Positions 48,892 through 59,118 of a stretch of 64,000 bases of DNA are shown one piece after another; position 1 is the stretch's first letter; the number at the start of each line of letters is the position of its first letter. The notes under the pieces are model-generated. The model saw only the letters and a list, made by a program, of their open reading frames with translations, did not search any database and had not been told where the DNA came from. A program made the position numbers and the translations under genes. Source of the DNA: Paenibacillus sp. JNUCC-31 (GTDB lineage: Bacteria; Bacillota; Bacilli; Paenibacillales; Paenibacillaceae); the NCBI RefSeq assembly GCF_014844075.1, contig NZ_CP062165.1, positions 1-64,000 of the forward strand. Reading direction: 5' to 3'.

Positions 48892-50598
48892 TCACTTAAT
48901 GGATTCGTACCATTCGTTGACTTCTTCCGTAATTTCTTCCCCACCGGAGGATTTCCACTTTTCTACGAAGGAATCAAAAGCATTCAGGTTTTCTTCCCCA
49001 TAAATAATTTTGGTATATGTGTCCATTTGCATTTTACTAAGCAATTCGTTCCTTGAAATCATCACTCGGGTCGCCGGACCTTGGTAATATTGTGGCACGT
49101 CTGCAGAAAGTTGTTCTGAAACTACCCTTAATGCGTCGTAATTATATTTGTCTAAAGGACTTTCCATGCCACTTATTCCAGCAGTAAACATAACGGCGAG
49201 ATCCTCAGCAGTTTCTTTTTTTCCTTCGATAAACTTCATTCTAATCTCTTTCATTTTAGATTGGTAAACGGGCCTACCGGGAAGTAAATATTTTGTCGTA
49301 GATATATATCCACCCGGAATATCCTCCGTCTTTGTTGTCACTTTACCGTCTTGAATGGTATAATCGTAGCCTTCTTGAAACCCTTTGAACAAGGATAAAT
49401 CCGGTTTATCGTAGATAGAATATAACGTGTTCATATAGTGGAAGAGCGCTTGGAGAGATTCCTCCGAAATATCCTTACTGATTAAGATTGCACCCTCATA
49501 GTCATTGCCGATTGTGCGCATGTTTTTCCCATCGATCCCCTCAGGAAGTGGATAGGGTCGGAATTCAGCATTCGGGTCAGCTTGTAGCATCATGGAACCA
49601 GGATAACCCATGAGCCAATATTGGCCACCAACGATCCCGACTTTCGCCGCAGCGACATTTTGTACGATGGTATTGAAATTATGGAGTGCGATATCGCTCG
49701 GTAGATACCCCTTCGATTTCCACTCTCTCATTTTTTCCAGTGCTTTCTTGATCCCCGGTTGAATGGAACCATACTGCAGCTTGCCGTCCTCTCCTGGATA
49801 CCATCTCTCCGGAATTGCTCCAAACATTCCAAAAATCCAGGAAGTGTCACCGATGGGGGAACCAAGCATTTCCGTTCCGTTAGTAACATAGTCCAAGGCA
49901 ATCGTATCTTTTTTCCCGTTTCCGTCCGGATCCTGATTGGTAAACGCGTCCATAACAATTTCCAGTTCTTCAATAGTTGTAGGCGCTTTCAATTTAAGCT
50001 TATCCAACCAATCTTGGCGAATCCACATCACCGATTGTGACCCGAAATTTTCATTGATAATGGGTAAAGCAAGCTTCTGTCCATCTTTCGTGAAGGGTAG
50101 CCATGCCGAAGGTACTTCATTCATCGCTGCTTTGTAAGTGGGAGATGCATATTTCTCAAAAGCTTCGCCTGCATTCAGTACTTTGCCTGATTTTAAGTAC
50201 GTATTGATTGTATCAGCACTATTGGCGACGAAAACATCTGGCAAACGTTCTCCTGATGATAACAAGAGTTTAAGCTTAGTATCATAACCATCGCCAGTCG
50301 TGGGCGCTGTCCATAAGGTTTTAATATCTACCCCCAAGGCCTCTTTAGCCCAGCGGTAGTGAATATTGTTATCGATCGTTTCTCCGTTCTTGAACAGCAT
50401 GGTCTGATCCTCGCCCCGGATTATATTTAGCGTAACAGGTGGATCAATTTTTCCATTAACAATATTAATTTTTGTTTTAATTTCACTATTTTCATTTATT
50501 GCTTTGTTTGAATTGTTTCCAGTACTACAACCCAGTAGCAAATTAAAAAGAACAGCAGTCACAACGACAGATGGAATTACTCGCATTTTCTTTCTCAT
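48892..50598 (-). CDS. LplA-like oligosaccharide-binding lipoprotein B
   Basis: 568 residues from an ATG with AGGGGG upstream; lipobox LLGC with Cys24. Paralogue of protein A (23662-25368). The two are identical over roughly residues 108-305 and nearly so at the C-terminus, but differ in the signal, the first 100 residues and a patch around 310-460. It is the third gene of the permease-permease-binding protein operon and should feed those permeases. Because A has no permeases, both may use this channel, perhaps with different ligand preference in the variable patches. Confidence 0.9.
   Translation of the reverse strand: MRKKMRVIPSVVVTAVLFNLLLGCSTGNNSNKAINENSEIKTKINIVNGKIDPPVTLNIIRGEDQTMLFKNGETIDNNIHYRWAKEALGVDIKTLWTAPTTGDGYDTKLKLLLSSGERLPDVFVANSADTINTYLKSGKVLNAGEAFEKYASPTYKAAMNEVPSAWLPFTKDGQKLALPIINENFGSQSVMWIRQDWLDKLKLKAPTTIEELEIVMDAFTNQDPDGNGKKDTIALDYVTNGTEMLGSPIGDTSWIFGMFGAIPERWYPGEDGKLQYGSIQPGIKKALEKMREWKSKGYLPSDIALHNFNTIVQNVAAAKVGIVGGQYWLMGYPGSMMLQADPNAEFRPYPLPEGIDGKNMRTIGNDYEGAILISKDISEESLQALFHYMNTLYSIYDKPDLSLFKGFQEGYDYTIQDGKVTTKTEDIPGGYISTTKYLLPGRPVYQSKMKEIRMKFIEGKKETAEDLAVMFTAGISGMESPLDKYNYDALRVVSEQLSADVPQYYQGPATRVMISRNELLSKMQMDTYTKIIYGEENLNAFDSFVEKWKSSGGEEITEEVNEWYESIK
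49682..50277 (-). repeat. 596-bp tract identical to 23983-24578 in inverted orientation
   Basis: This is the second copy of the identical segment, within binding-protein gene B. The copies are about 25 kb apart and inverted, so homologous recombination between them could invert the intervening DNA and exchange the 3' ends of the two genes. Confidence 0.85.
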
Positions 50599-50716
50599 TT
50601 AGAACCCCCTAATTTTTAATAGACTTATTACAATGATTAGTTTCAGAATGAAAGGAGATATGTTATTCTAGTAACTTGTATCTTAAGAAATCATTCTAAA
50701 TTCTATTAGGTTTGAA

Positions 50717-51592
50717 TTACTCTTTTACTGCACCAATGACAATACCTTGTGTGAAAAATTTCTGGAGAAGCGGATAAATTATCAATATGGGAAGAGCTCC
50801 GATCAAGACTTGTGCAGCATTTAACGAACGTGGATTGTATTTAGCAGCCTCTTCTGCATTACTAGCGTCAATGATCGGTTCTGAAAGGGCCGCCTTAAGA
50901 AATGTACTTAGTGGCACGTTATCGGATTTCATATAAATCTGGCCCATTAACCATTCATTCCAATCCATTACGATCATGAACATCCCTACTGTAGCCAGCA
51001 CAGGAAGTGATAATGGCAAGAACAACTTAGTAAACACCTTCCAGTGATTAGCCCCATCCATAAAGGCAGCTTCTTCCAGTTCCTTTGGTAATGCTTTGAA
51101 GAAATTCATAATGAGAATGAGATAGAAAGTATTCACTAACGTTGGCAAAACGAGCGCCCAGACGGTGTTATAAAGGCCAAGCTTTGTTACCCACAGATAA
51201 GTAGGAATCATACCCCCATTAAATAGCATCGATACTACAAAAAATCCAACAAAAAATTTATATCCCGCTATTCCGTTTCTTCCTCCTTCTTTCGACATGA
51301 CATATGCAGCCGAACAGTTCACCAAGAGACCTAAAATTAAGCTCAAGCCCGTGCGTTGCAAGGAGAGTCCTACGGAACTAATCAAATTGGGATTACTCAG
51401 TACTTTCGAGTAAGAATTTAAATTCCACCCAATTGGCCAAAATGTTACATCATTTGAGGCGACAGCCGAGCTCGAACTAAATGATATCGCGAATACATGG
51501 AGCAAGGGGAACAGGCAAACTGCTGCTAGAAAAATCATGAGACTATTATTAAATCTGTTAAACCAACGTTCTGAACCTGAAATGGTATTCAT
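50717..51592 (-). CDS. ABC sugar permease, LplC type
   Basis: 291 residues from the ATG at 51592 (GGGAG 8 nt upstream; the GTG at 51601 is too close). Six membrane segments, EAA loop EEAAFMDGANHWKVFTKLFLP, and C-terminus QGIVIGAVKE. It starts 12 bp after the LplB-type gene. With it, it forms the channel for binding protein B and possibly A. Confidence 0.9.
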   Translation of the reverse strand: MNTISGSERWFNRFNNSLMIFLAAVCLFPLLHVFAISFSSSSAVASNDVTFWPIGWNLNSYSKVLSNPNLISSVGLSLQRTGLSLILGLLVNCSAAYVMSKEGGRNGIAGYKFFVGFFVVSMLFNGGMIPTYLWVTKLGLYNTVWALVLPTLVNTFYLILIMNFFKALPKELEEAAFMDGANHWKVFTKLFLPLSLPVLATVGMFMIVMDWNEWLMGQIYMKSDNVPLSTFLKAALSEPIIDASNAEEAAKYNPRSLNAAQVLIGALPILIIYPLLQKFFTQGIVIGAVKE

Positions 51593-51604
51593 ATGCCTCA
51601 CTCC

Positions 51605-52555
51605 CTAGAAGATTCTGTATCCGGCCACTTTATAAGCTAATCGGTATCCACCGATGATCAAGATGAGTCCAACTATGGATTTGAATAAACCGATAGCTGT
51701 TCCAAAGCTGTAATTTCCTCCGATCAGACCGACACGATATACAAATGTATCGATAATATCGCCTTTTTCATAAACAAGTGGATTGTAAAGATTAAATATT
51801 TGGTCAAAACCAGCACTTAACACTTGACTTAATGACAGAATAAGTACAACACAAATGGTTGGAATAAGAGAAGGTAAAGTTATATGAAGCATTTGTTTCA
51901 ACTTACCGGCTCCATCCAGTTGAGCGGCTTCATATAAGGCGGGATTAATGCCTGCTAATGCCGCTAGGAAGATTATCGATCCATACCCGAACTCTTTCCA
52001 TACATCCGTACTAATGACAGTAGCTAGAAACCAGTTGTTATCTCCTAAGAAGAAGATAGGCTCAAAGCCCAAGAAAACAATGAACTGATTTATCAACCCG
52101 TGATCAGGATTGAGAAGTTCGATGAATACCCCTCCAAGAACTACCCAAGACAGAAAATGGGGTAGAAAAACAAAGGTCTGAACTGCATTGCGAGTGAACT
52201 TATTTCTCACTTCATTGAGTAGCATTGCAAATCCAAGTGTTGTGATGATACTAAAAACTAATTTGAGCACAGAAATTCTTAACGTATTCCAAATTACTTG
52301 CACACTATCAGGATACTCAAACAGAAATTTAAATTGATCCAAACCCACCCATTCGGATTTCATGATTCCCAAGTAAGGTTCGTACTCCTGAAAAGCCATC
52401 ACAATACCGCCCATTGGAATGTAAACAAAAATAAACACTAGCATGACCGCTGGCAGCAGCATCAAATATAGTTGCCAACTGTCGCTTCTTCGGACGATTT
52501 TTGTTTTCTTGGTTCGTAAGCCCACACCATTTTCGATTGTAGTTGCTGTCTCCAT
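51605..52555 (-). CDS. ABC sugar permease, LplB type; first gene under the shared promoter
   Basis: 316 residues; AGGAGG 5 nt before the ATG. An N-terminal charged tail precedes a segment with PMGGIVMAFQEYEP, as in LplB. EAA loop YEAAQLDGAGKLKQMLHITLP. Its -10 box lies 36 nt upstream of the start, within a control region matching that of the GH3/kinase locus at 19.9 kb. The locus has no kinase or regulator, so control from the 20-23 kb two-component system is the simplest reading. Confidence 0.9.
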   Translation of the reverse strand: METATTIENGVGLRTKKTKIVRRSDSWQLYLMLLPAVMLVFIFVYIPMGGIVMAFQEYEPYLGIMKSEWVGLDQFKFLFEYPDSVQVIWNTLRISVLKLVFSIITTLGFAMLLNEVRNKFTRNAVQTFVFLPHFLSWVVLGGVFIELLNPDHGLINQFIVFLGFEPIFFLGDNNWFLATVISTDVWKEFGYGSIIFLAALAGINPALYEAAQLDGAGKLKQMLHITLPSLIPTICVVLILSLSQVLSAGFDQIFNLYNPLVYEKGDIIDTFVYRVGLIGGNYSFGTAIGLFKSIVGLILIIGGYRLAYKVAGYRIF

Positions 52556-52590
52556 ATGCTCCTCCTGTAATGAATTCTTGACATGTCCTT

Positions 52591-52695
52591 ATTATAAAGT
52601 TGAGCATATAGGCACGATATAGTGAATTACAAAGATGAATATCTCATTGTAAAGTTTCAATACAATGGTTATCATCCGAATTGTAAACGCTCTAT
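52591..52695 (-). promoter_or_regulatory. Activator-type promoter matching the 19.9-kb control region
   Basis: -10 TATAAT (52596-52591) without a good -35. CGATATA lies at 52615-52621 and the 22-bp block at 52627-52648, at exactly the same distances from the -10 box as at 19.9 kb (24 and 36 bp, start to start). ATTGTAAACG follows at 52680-52689. The stretch TGTAAACGCTCTAT (52682-52695) matches cre at 12 of 14 positions. A rightward promoter relic (TTGTAA, 17 bp, TGTATT) points at no gene, as if a divergent partner had been lost. Confidence 0.6.
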
Positions 52696-52780
52696 TAATT
52701 ACCTGTATTGAAAGAATATACTGACTAACTATGTGAATCATAATAATGAACTTACTATTTCTTTTTTTTCACAAACTAAA

Positions 52781-52816
52781 AAAAGACTGCTTCCCTCGTT
52801 AAGGAAGCAGTCTTTT
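52781..52816. terminator. Rho-independent terminator of the SDR gene
   Basis: AAAAGACTGCTTCC and GGAAGCAGTCTTTT form a perfect 14-bp stem with an 8-nt loop. On the minus strand it is followed by further T residues. It lies 16 bp after the SDR stop codon. Confidence 0.9.
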
Positions 52817-52831
52817 AAGGTAGATAGACCG

Positions 52832-53590
52832 TTAATAAGCCGTCCATCCGGCATCTGCTGTAATCGTTGTGCCGTTAACAAAGCTCGATTCGTCGGAGGC
52901 TAAAAACAACGCTACTTTCGCGATGTCTTCCGGTTCTCCTATCCCAGGATTAATATCCATTCCGATTTGCGCACGTTCCGCCCCGAACGGACTAACTTCT
53001 GTGAGAGTCGCAGCAATATTTGTCTTAACACCGCCAGGCGCGACAGCATTACAACGGATACCAAGCTTCGCATATTGAAAGCCAACGTTCTTCGTCAGCC
53101 CGATAACTGCATGTTTGGACGCCGTATATGCCGCTCCGGCACGAGAGCCAAATAAGCCGCCCGCTGAGGCAATGTTGACAATAACGCCTGCTTTCTTCTC
53201 TGTGAAGATTGGTAGCACTTTACGTATCGTTCGCATGGGGCCTGTTGCGTTGACTGCAAAAACTTTCTCCCATAACACGTCCGTAACCTCTCCCGCAGGG
53301 ACAAAGTTGTCCATTATACCAGCGTTATTCACCAGAATGTCGACTGTTCCGTAACGTTCAATCGTTTTGTCGATCAGTACCTGAACGTCATCCTCGGCCG
53401 CAATGTTAGCAAAGACCGCGATTGCATCGCCACCTTTTGACTCAATATCCATGACGACTTTCTGTGCATTTTCCAAACTCAAATCCGACACAACTACTTT
53501 AGCCCCTTCTGCTGCAAAAAGTTCTGCAATCGCTTTTCCCATACCCGATGCTGCTCCGGTCACAACCGCTACCTTTCCAGAAAGCTTCAT
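52832..53590 (-). CDS. Short-chain dehydrogenase/reductase (SDR, classical type)
   Basis: 252 residues from the ATG at 53590 (GGAGG upstream; an in-frame ATG at 53605 precedes that site). The nucleotide-binding TGAASGMG, NNAG, and the catalytic triad S142, Y155 and K159 (YTASK) are all present. Asp at the end of strand 2 (VVVSDLS) suggests NAD(H). Family members oxidise sugars, polyols, steroids or alcohols. It is monocistronic with its own terminator, so context does not narrow the substrate. Confidence 0.85.
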   Translation of the reverse strand: MKLSGKVAVVTGAASGMGKAIAELFAAEGAKVVVSDLSLENAQKVVMDIESKGGDAIAVFANIAAEDDVQVLIDKTIERYGTVDILVNNAGIMDNFVPAGEVTDVLWEKVFAVNATGPMRTIRKVLPIFTEKKAGVIVNIASAGGLFGSRAGAAYTASKHAVIGLTKNVGFQYAKLGIRCNAVAPGGVKTNIAATLTEVSPFGAERAQIGMDINPGIGEPEDIAKVALFLASDESSFVNGTTITADAGWTAY

Positions 53591-53900
53591 CCCAGATACC
53601 TCCATTCATATGATAAAAGTAATTTAACTTAGTGACACGCATATATAGAAAAATCGTAACCAACTTGGAACAACGGTTCCAGCATCTTAGTAACACTTTT
53701 CTGGCGAGAATTCTTCACTGTATATACCGCTTGTCCCTTTGCCTCGAATTTTGCCCCCCGATCCTCTTGAGTTGTTTTTTCTTTTTTATTATAGAAGCAC
53801 TTAATTTCCATCGAAATAACGCATAATTAACTTTGATAGTGCAATCTAAACATTAGGGATCGCTTGATTTTCAAAATATCCATTGCATCAGTGACGATCC
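53591..53900. other. Intergenic region between SDR gene and P450 operon end
   Basis: No gene or clear signal was seen apart from the presumed SDR promoter. GGATCG near 53869 and CGATCC near 53895 are inverted but short. Confidence 0.3.
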
Positions 53901-53984
53901 TTAACGTAACAGTTTCGTGGCTTCATTGGTATTTCTGGCATCGATGTAGTGTGGATGTTGATTTACATTCGCAGTAATTACCAT
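53901..53984 (-). CDS. Possible 27-residue peptide downstream of the P450
   Basis: A short frame (MVITANVNQHPHYIDARN...) begins 13 bp after the P450 stop and ends in TAA. It has protein-like composition, but the only Shine-Dalgarno-like sequence abuts the ATG. It could be the end of a lost gene or chance. Confidence 0.2.
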   Translation of the reverse strand: MVITANVNQHPHYIDARNTNEATKLLR

Positions 53985-53996
53985 CCTCGGCTTACC

Positions 53997-55229
53997 TTAC
54001 TTATAAACCTGCATAGGTAGATGAGTTAAAGATTGTCCTGGAGCTGAAGAAGTTAAATTTTCTTCTAATTCAAACCCGTCTACAGGTTTAATGCGAGAAA
54101 ACTTTTTTAAAAATACCTCTAATGCAATCTTCATTTCTAATCTTGCAAGAGGGGCACCTAAACAGAAATGTGGACCATTTCCAAAAGTCATATGCTTTTT
54201 ATTGTTTACACGATGAATGTTAACAGAGAAGGGATCATCGAACATAGTTTCATCCATATTGGATGCACTCATCCACGCAATGACTACATCTCCTTTTTTT
54301 ACCGCAGTACCTAATAATGTATTATCTTTTTTAACAGTCCGATGCATTTTTGAAATTTGAAAACGATATCGGAGCATTTCTTCGACGGCATTTGGGACTA
54401 ATTCTGGATTACTCCTTAGTTCTCCATATAATGAGTCATTATCATAGAGTAGGGAATAGAAAGTATTGGCTAAGGCATGACTGGTTGTTTCGACACCCGC
54501 ACCTAAAAGCAGCATTGTTGCCTGCACAATCTCTTGATCAGTAAATTTTTCCCCCTCTACTTCAACTCGAATCAGATCTGAGATAATGTCATCTGTTGGA
54601 TTCGAACGTTTTTGAAGGACAATGGGGTATAGATATTGGAAATATTCTTTTGCAGCATGTTCTTTTTGTAGTTCAATGTCATCCAACCTCTCTTTATCGT
54701 AAGGTTGGAAAAGGATGTCTACCCACTTCTTGAATTGATGCCTATCTTGTATTGGTACTCCAAATAAATCGGAAATAACTATACTGGGCAAAGGGGATGC
54801 TAGGGCTTCAATAATATCAACAGTTGCGTTTTCTTGCATTTCTTCTATAAGTTCAAGTGCAATTTGTTCAATACGAGGTTCCCAATTTTTCAAGCTGCGA
54901 GGAGTAAAAGCTGCTGCCAACAAAGAGCGACTCTTCTTATGCTGGGGAGGATCAATAGTTGTTAGACTTGTAATAGACAAAGATTTGTCTTGTTTGTAAT
55001 TGTTTCCGACAAAAATAGTTGTTCTCGGTCCTTCACTTGAAAAGACTTCATAATTGCTTAAAACCTGCTTAACGTATTCATACTTGAAGACATTCCATGT
55101 TTTTGTTTTTTCATGGAAGTAAACCGGATGATTATAGAGCATTTCCTTATACCAATCGATAGGAAAAAATTCCTCAGCTCGCGTTTGAAAACCAGGAATT
55201 TCTTTAACTGGAATGACTTCTTGATTCAT
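53997..55229 (-). CDS. Cytochrome P450 (soluble bacterial type)
   Basis: 410 residues from the ATG at 55229, chosen for AAGGAGG 11 nt upstream and normal CYP length. The frame is open further back to 55388. I-helix LLGAGVETTSH, ExxR in EEMLR, and heme ligand Cys356 in FGNGPHFCLGAP. No membrane anchor. It oxidises an unknown small molecule using electrons from the ferredoxin encoded just upstream. A ferredoxin reductase is not in the window. A divergent TetR gene 0.6 kb upstream suggests induction by its substrate or a related compound. Confidence 0.9.
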   Translation of the reverse strand: MNQEVIPVKEIPGFQTRAEEFFPIDWYKEMLYNHPVYFHEKTKTWNVFKYEYVKQVLSNYEVFSSEGPRTTIFVGNNYKQDKSLSITSLTTIDPPQHKKSRSLLAAAFTPRSLKNWEPRIEQIALELIEEMQENATVDIIEALASPLPSIVISDLFGVPIQDRHQFKKWVDILFQPYDKERLDDIELQKEHAAKEYFQYLYPIVLQKRSNPTDDIISDLIRVEVEGEKFTDQEIVQATMLLLGAGVETTSHALANTFYSLLYDNDSLYGELRSNPELVPNAVEEMLRYRFQISKMHRTVKKDNTLLGTAVKKGDVVIAWMSASNMDETMFDDPFSVNIHRVNNKKHMTFGNGPHFCLGAPLARLEMKIALEVFLKKFSRIKPVDGFELEENLTSSAPGQSLTHLPMQVYK

Positions 55230-55344
55230 ATTAATCAAATCCTCCTTCAAAATGTTTAGGTTAACTTTTCTTTGATGACCGTGTACTTCAACCTCCAATA
55301 ACCGAATAATCTCATGAGTTTCTGTGTTCCAGTGGCACTCATTT

Positions 55345-55611
<267 letters not shown>

Positions 55612-55769
55612 TTATTGATGATTATAAGAACCATGCACGTTTCTGAGCACACAAGCTTCAACCATAAACTGATTCAGAAAAAACTTCATTACTCTTAGTT
55701 CATTCTCCACTTCACAATCAACTCACCAACCTTTATTTCCCTATTTCACTTCCAGACAAATGTTAAATC

Positions 55770-55789
55770 TGTATAATAAATAATATACA
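55770..55789. promoter_or_regulatory. Candidate TetR operator
   Basis: TGTATA and TATACA are spaced by 8 bp, and the whole 20 bp is palindromic at 8 of 10 positions per half. It lies between the divergent ferredoxin/P450 operon and the TetR gene, at a position suited to repress both. Confidence 0.5.
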
Positions 55790-55862
55790 TCCGTAGATTA
55801 ACTGATGTAAGAATCAATCTTATTAGTTTATATAGTTAAACAACAAGAAGGAGAAATTGTAG

Positions 55863-56423
55863 ATGAAAATTACTGAAGAAACTATTGATTTAAGAGTTAG
55901 GAGAACACTTAAATTACTATCAATGGCACTTATTCATTGTCTGAAAGAAAGTACTTTTACTTCTATTACTGTAAACCAAATATGTGAACAAGCTATGGTA
56001 CATCGTACAACCTTCTATAAACATTTTACTGACAAATTTAGCCTATTGTCATTCACACTAGCACAGCTCATGAAGGGATATTTGCAGATGAGTGCAGAGG
56101 AAAGGTTAAAAAAGCCACTTCAAAGCTTATTTATAATGTCAGACGGTAGTTTAATTGAAAAAATATTATTAAATCAGAAAGATGATAAAATGTTCTATAA
56201 CTTTTCGAGTAAGTATTTGAAAGATCTAATAAAAGAGGACTTTTTGGAATTAAAAAAAAGAGGTAAAAACTATACTATACCAATTGAACTGTTGGCAGAA
56301 TTTCACTCAGGGGTGATTAGTTCCCTTATCTTATGGTGGAGTCATCAGGACGGAGAAGTTTCTTTAAAGCAATTGGACAAATATTATTACCAAATGATTA
56401 ATAAAAAGATATCCTTGGAATAA
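55863..56423 (+). CDS. TetR/AcrR-family regulator
   Basis: 186 residues; AAGGAG 9 nt before the ATG. N-terminal TetR helix-turn-helix (about 10-58, ITVNQICEQAMVHRTTFYKHF) and an all-helical ligand domain related to the TetR_C_33-like group of Firmicutes. Low GC compared with neighbours. It is transcribed away from the ferredoxin/P450 genes and probably represses them and itself through the palindrome at 55770-55789. Confidence 0.85.
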   Translation: MKITEETIDLRVRRTLKLLSMALIHCLKESTFTSITVNQICEQAMVHRTTFYKHFTDKFSLLSFTLAQLMKGYLQMSAEERLKKPLQSLFIMSDGSLIEKILLNQKDDKMFYNFSSKYLKDLIKEDFLELKKRGKNYTIPIELLAEFHSGVISSLILWWSHQDGEVSLKQLDKYYYQMINKKISLE

Positions 56424-56567
56424 TTTATCAACATTTATACTTCAACAAAAAAATATTTAGTGTTAAATTATGGGTTTTAAGACCGATTACAATGCTTTTA
56501 CGGAGGAACTGTCGTCATATGTAAGAGTTCATTAAAGTTTTCTTTACCACATTTTTCATAACGGAAG

Positions 56568-56593
56568 AAAGACTTGTCATACGACAAGTCCCT
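56568..56593 (-). terminator. Terminator of the GH32 gene
   Basis: GACTTGTC and GACAAGTC (56571-56590) form an 8-bp stem with a 4-nt loop, followed on the minus strand by TTTCTTCC. Confidence 0.6.
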
Positions 56594-56643
56594 TTCCATT
56601 CCTTGATTATGATAAAAAGTAATTATTTCAGATAGCGACCGAA

Positions 56644-58206
56644 CTAAACGAGCCTATCCTGATGTGCATGTATGTTCTCCTTGACTTTGTCATTCGGCAG
56701 CCATATGCTTTGCAGCTCATTGATTTGAAGCGACACTAGCTTCACGTTACCGCCAACCGTATAAAGATTAAGACCGTCGCTTCCGGGAGTGGGAAATATA
56801 GTGTCGGAAATAACCGCAGTACCATCGCCACCGAAAACTTCGATCGTTGACCAATCTACATAGATTAATAGACGAACACGGTTATCGTCCGGCTCGAGTG
56901 GCGCTTCGTGCTTAGCCGCAAAATCTGGATGGAAATCTGTTTTACCTGAGTTAGTTCGATCAACAAACAACTTCTTCATAGCAATATTGTATCCAATAAT
57001 AGTCTCTTCGTCCGCAGACGTTCTAACCTTAAATCCGAACTCTGTTGCGGTTCCAATTTCGAAGTCCGCAATCAATTCCGCTTTATCGACGGTGATGTCC
57101 GTAAGCGGATTCGTATCAGGTGTGATTGTCACATTTTCCAAAGTCGCGAGCGGCGAGCGAATCCCGCTCAACTCTTCCACCGGTTCTTGCACGAGACGAA
57201 TACCTTCTTGATACGTCTTCAGCTTCAGCTCACGTGGAATCGACGTACTTCCCCGCCACTTGTTGGTCGGGAGCAAATCCGCATACCGCCAGTTGTTCAT
57301 CCAACCGATCCACAGCCTCCGACCGTCTATTTCCGTCGTATTATCCCAAGTGACAGCTGCATAGAAGTCGGATCCAAAATCAATCCACTTCAGATCATGA
57401 ATCGAATGGATGGGTTTGTCTGGTGTAAATGTCCTACCGTCGAAGGTGCCGACAAAATACATCATGCCAGATCCGCCTGCTGGTGGTTCTGGATCGTTTG
57501 GGTTCACGCCATTACAATCGCCGACACTGAGTATAAGCACCCATTTTTTCTTATTTGGATCTCCGTCGACATCCATTGAAAACAGGTCCGGACATTCGTA
57601 AATACCGCGATGCGTGCCAATCACGTCTTCTCCGAAATCACTAGCAAACATCCATTCCTTCAAATTTGGAGATGTGTAGAATTCCACACGGTCATTTACA
57701 GCTAGCGACATGATCCACTTAGATGTCTCAACATGCCAGAATACTTTTGGATCTCGAAAATCAAGCGTTGTATCTGGGAACAAGACCGGGTTACCCAAGT
57801 ACTTTGTCCAAGTTCGTCCCTTGTCTTTACTGTAGGCAATGCTTTGAACCTGCGGTTTATCAGGAGTGGCCGTGTTACCGTTGTTCGTATAGATTGCCAC
57901 AAGTCCGGAACCTTCCTCATCAAAAAAACCACTGGTATTTTGCTTGTCGACTACGGCACTACCTGAAAAGATAGCTCCGTCTTCACCTGGCGACAAGGCA
58001 GGAGGAAGCTCCTCCCAATGTACAAGATCCGAGCTTACTGCATGCCCCCAATGCATTTTTTCAAAATTTGGTTGGTTTGAAAAAGGGGTATACTGATAGA
58101 ATAGATGGTACTCACCTTCGTAGTAGGCCATTCCATTCGGATCGTTCATCCAGTTTTTCTCAGGCGTGTAGTGAAACTGGGGACGGTACTTCTCTGTATA
58201 GTTCAT
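56644..58206 (-). CDS. GH32 beta-fructosidase (sucrose/levan oligosaccharide hydrolase)
   Basis: 520 residues from the ATG at 58206 (GGGAG 9 nt upstream). The frame is open further back but without a ribosome site. No signal peptide, so it should act in the cytoplasm. Nucleophile D22 in WMNDPNG, transition-state Asp in FRDPKVFW and acid/base Glu in YECPDLF are present. The C-terminal beta-sandwich (about 370-500) contains YVDWSTIEVFGG. It could be a sucrose(-6-phosphate) hydrolase or a fructan exo-hydrolase; no PTS gene is adjacent, and the long barrel insert favours the levanase-like group. It is monocistronic. A fragment of a second GH32 gene lies at 13.4 kb. Confidence 0.85.
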   Translation of the reverse strand: MNYTEKYRPQFHYTPEKNWMNDPNGMAYYEGEYHLFYQYTPFSNQPNFEKMHWGHAVSSDLVHWEELPPALSPGEDGAIFSGSAVVDKQNTSGFFDEEGSGLVAIYTNNGNTATPDKPQVQSIAYSKDKGRTWTKYLGNPVLFPDTTLDFRDPKVFWHVETSKWIMSLAVNDRVEFYTSPNLKEWMFASDFGEDVIGTHRGIYECPDLFSMDVDGDPNKKKWVLILSVGDCNGVNPNDPEPPAGGSGMMYFVGTFDGRTFTPDKPIHSIHDLKWIDFGSDFYAAVTWDNTTEIDGRRLWIGWMNNWRYADLLPTNKWRGSTSIPRELKLKTYQEGIRLVQEPVEELSGIRSPLATLENVTITPDTNPLTDITVDKAELIADFEIGTATEFGFKVRTSADEETIIGYNIAMKKLFVDRTNSGKTDFHPDFAAKHEAPLEPDDNRVRLLIYVDWSTIEVFGGDGTAVISDTIFPTPGSDGLNLYTVGGNVKLVSLQINELQSIWLPNDKVKENIHAHQDRLV

Positions 58207-58556
58207 ATTCTTCTCTCCCATTAGATAATAAAAGCAAGAAGACTGTCCGCCTGTGATATGTCGGCAGCAGAATGAGTTTTTGCTCATTTTATGATAAGAT
58301 CTTTAGCTTATTCTTCCTTTATTAACCCTCTATGAGTAGACTCCATTCCTTTACTTGGAACATCTCATTATATACTTCCATAACCTTATTAGGATCAATA
58401 TTCTTTAACTTTAAATACTACTCTGGGTCCTAATTTAACAATACATTTCCCAAATCAAATATAATTTTTTTTATCATAGATCTTCTTCTGTTTACCCATG
58501 GATTATATTTCAAATCACGATAATCCATTTCTACTAGCTCATGCAAGTCAAAAATA
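58207..58556. other. Intergenic region between GH32 and acetyltransferase genes
   Basis: AT-rich; it should contain the GH32 promoter on the minus strand. No operator, terminator or gene was recognised. Confidence 0.3.
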
Positions 58557-59117
58557 TTATACGTCAATCTCTTTAATCACTTTTGCTGGATTACCGCCAA
58601 CAATCGTATTGTCTGGAACATCCTTTGTCACAACGGCTCCTGATGCAATAACCACATTATGACCGATTGTTACCCCTGGATTAATTACAGCGCGTCCGCC
58701 GATCCATACATTATTGCCAATCGTCACTGGTTTTCCGTATTCTGGCCCCTTATTCCGTTCATTTGGGTCTATGGGATGAGTTGCTGTATATATGTGGACA
58801 CCGGGTCCGAACATACAATTAGAGCCTATTCGCACCTCACAAACATCAAGAATAGTACAATCAAAGTTCACATAAAAGTTTTCACCGACATGTATATTGT
58901 AGCCATAGTCAAACCGAATATTTGGCTCCATACCCAGATTATCCCCTGTCGAACCAAGCAGTTTTTTAAGTATTTTAACTCGTAGTTCATCATCCAATTC
59001 GGTAGATTGATTGTATATACGCGTCATCTTTCTAGCATAAGCTCGATCACGTGTAAGTTCTTCGTCCCAAGCCATATATAGTTCGCCATCTATCATTTTT
59101 TGTTTTTCTGTTTTCAT
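58557..59117 (-). CDS. maa: Maltose/galactoside O-acetyltransferase-like enzyme
   Basis: 186 residues from the ATG at 59117 (AAAGGG upstream). N-terminal Mac domain ([18 protein letters not shown]) followed by left-handed beta-helix hexapeptide repeats. The catalytic His lies in YTATHPID and the C-terminal hallmark is [13 protein letters not shown]. It transfers acetyl from acetyl-CoA to free sugars, possibly a detoxification step. Its start lies right after the MFS gene stop, so MFS export of acetylated sugars is a plausible pairing. The gene symbol reflects family resemblance only. Confidence 0.85.
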   Translation of the reverse strand: MKTEKQKMIDGELYMAWDEELTRDRAYARKMTRIYNQSTELDDELRVKILKKLLGSTGDNLGMEPNIRFDYGYNIHVGENFYVNFDCTILDVCEVRIGSNCMFGPGVHIYTATHPIDPNERNKGPEYGKPVTIGNNVWIGGRAVINPGVTIGHNVVIASGAVVTKDVPDNTIVGGNPAKVIKEIDV

Positions 59118-59118
59118 G

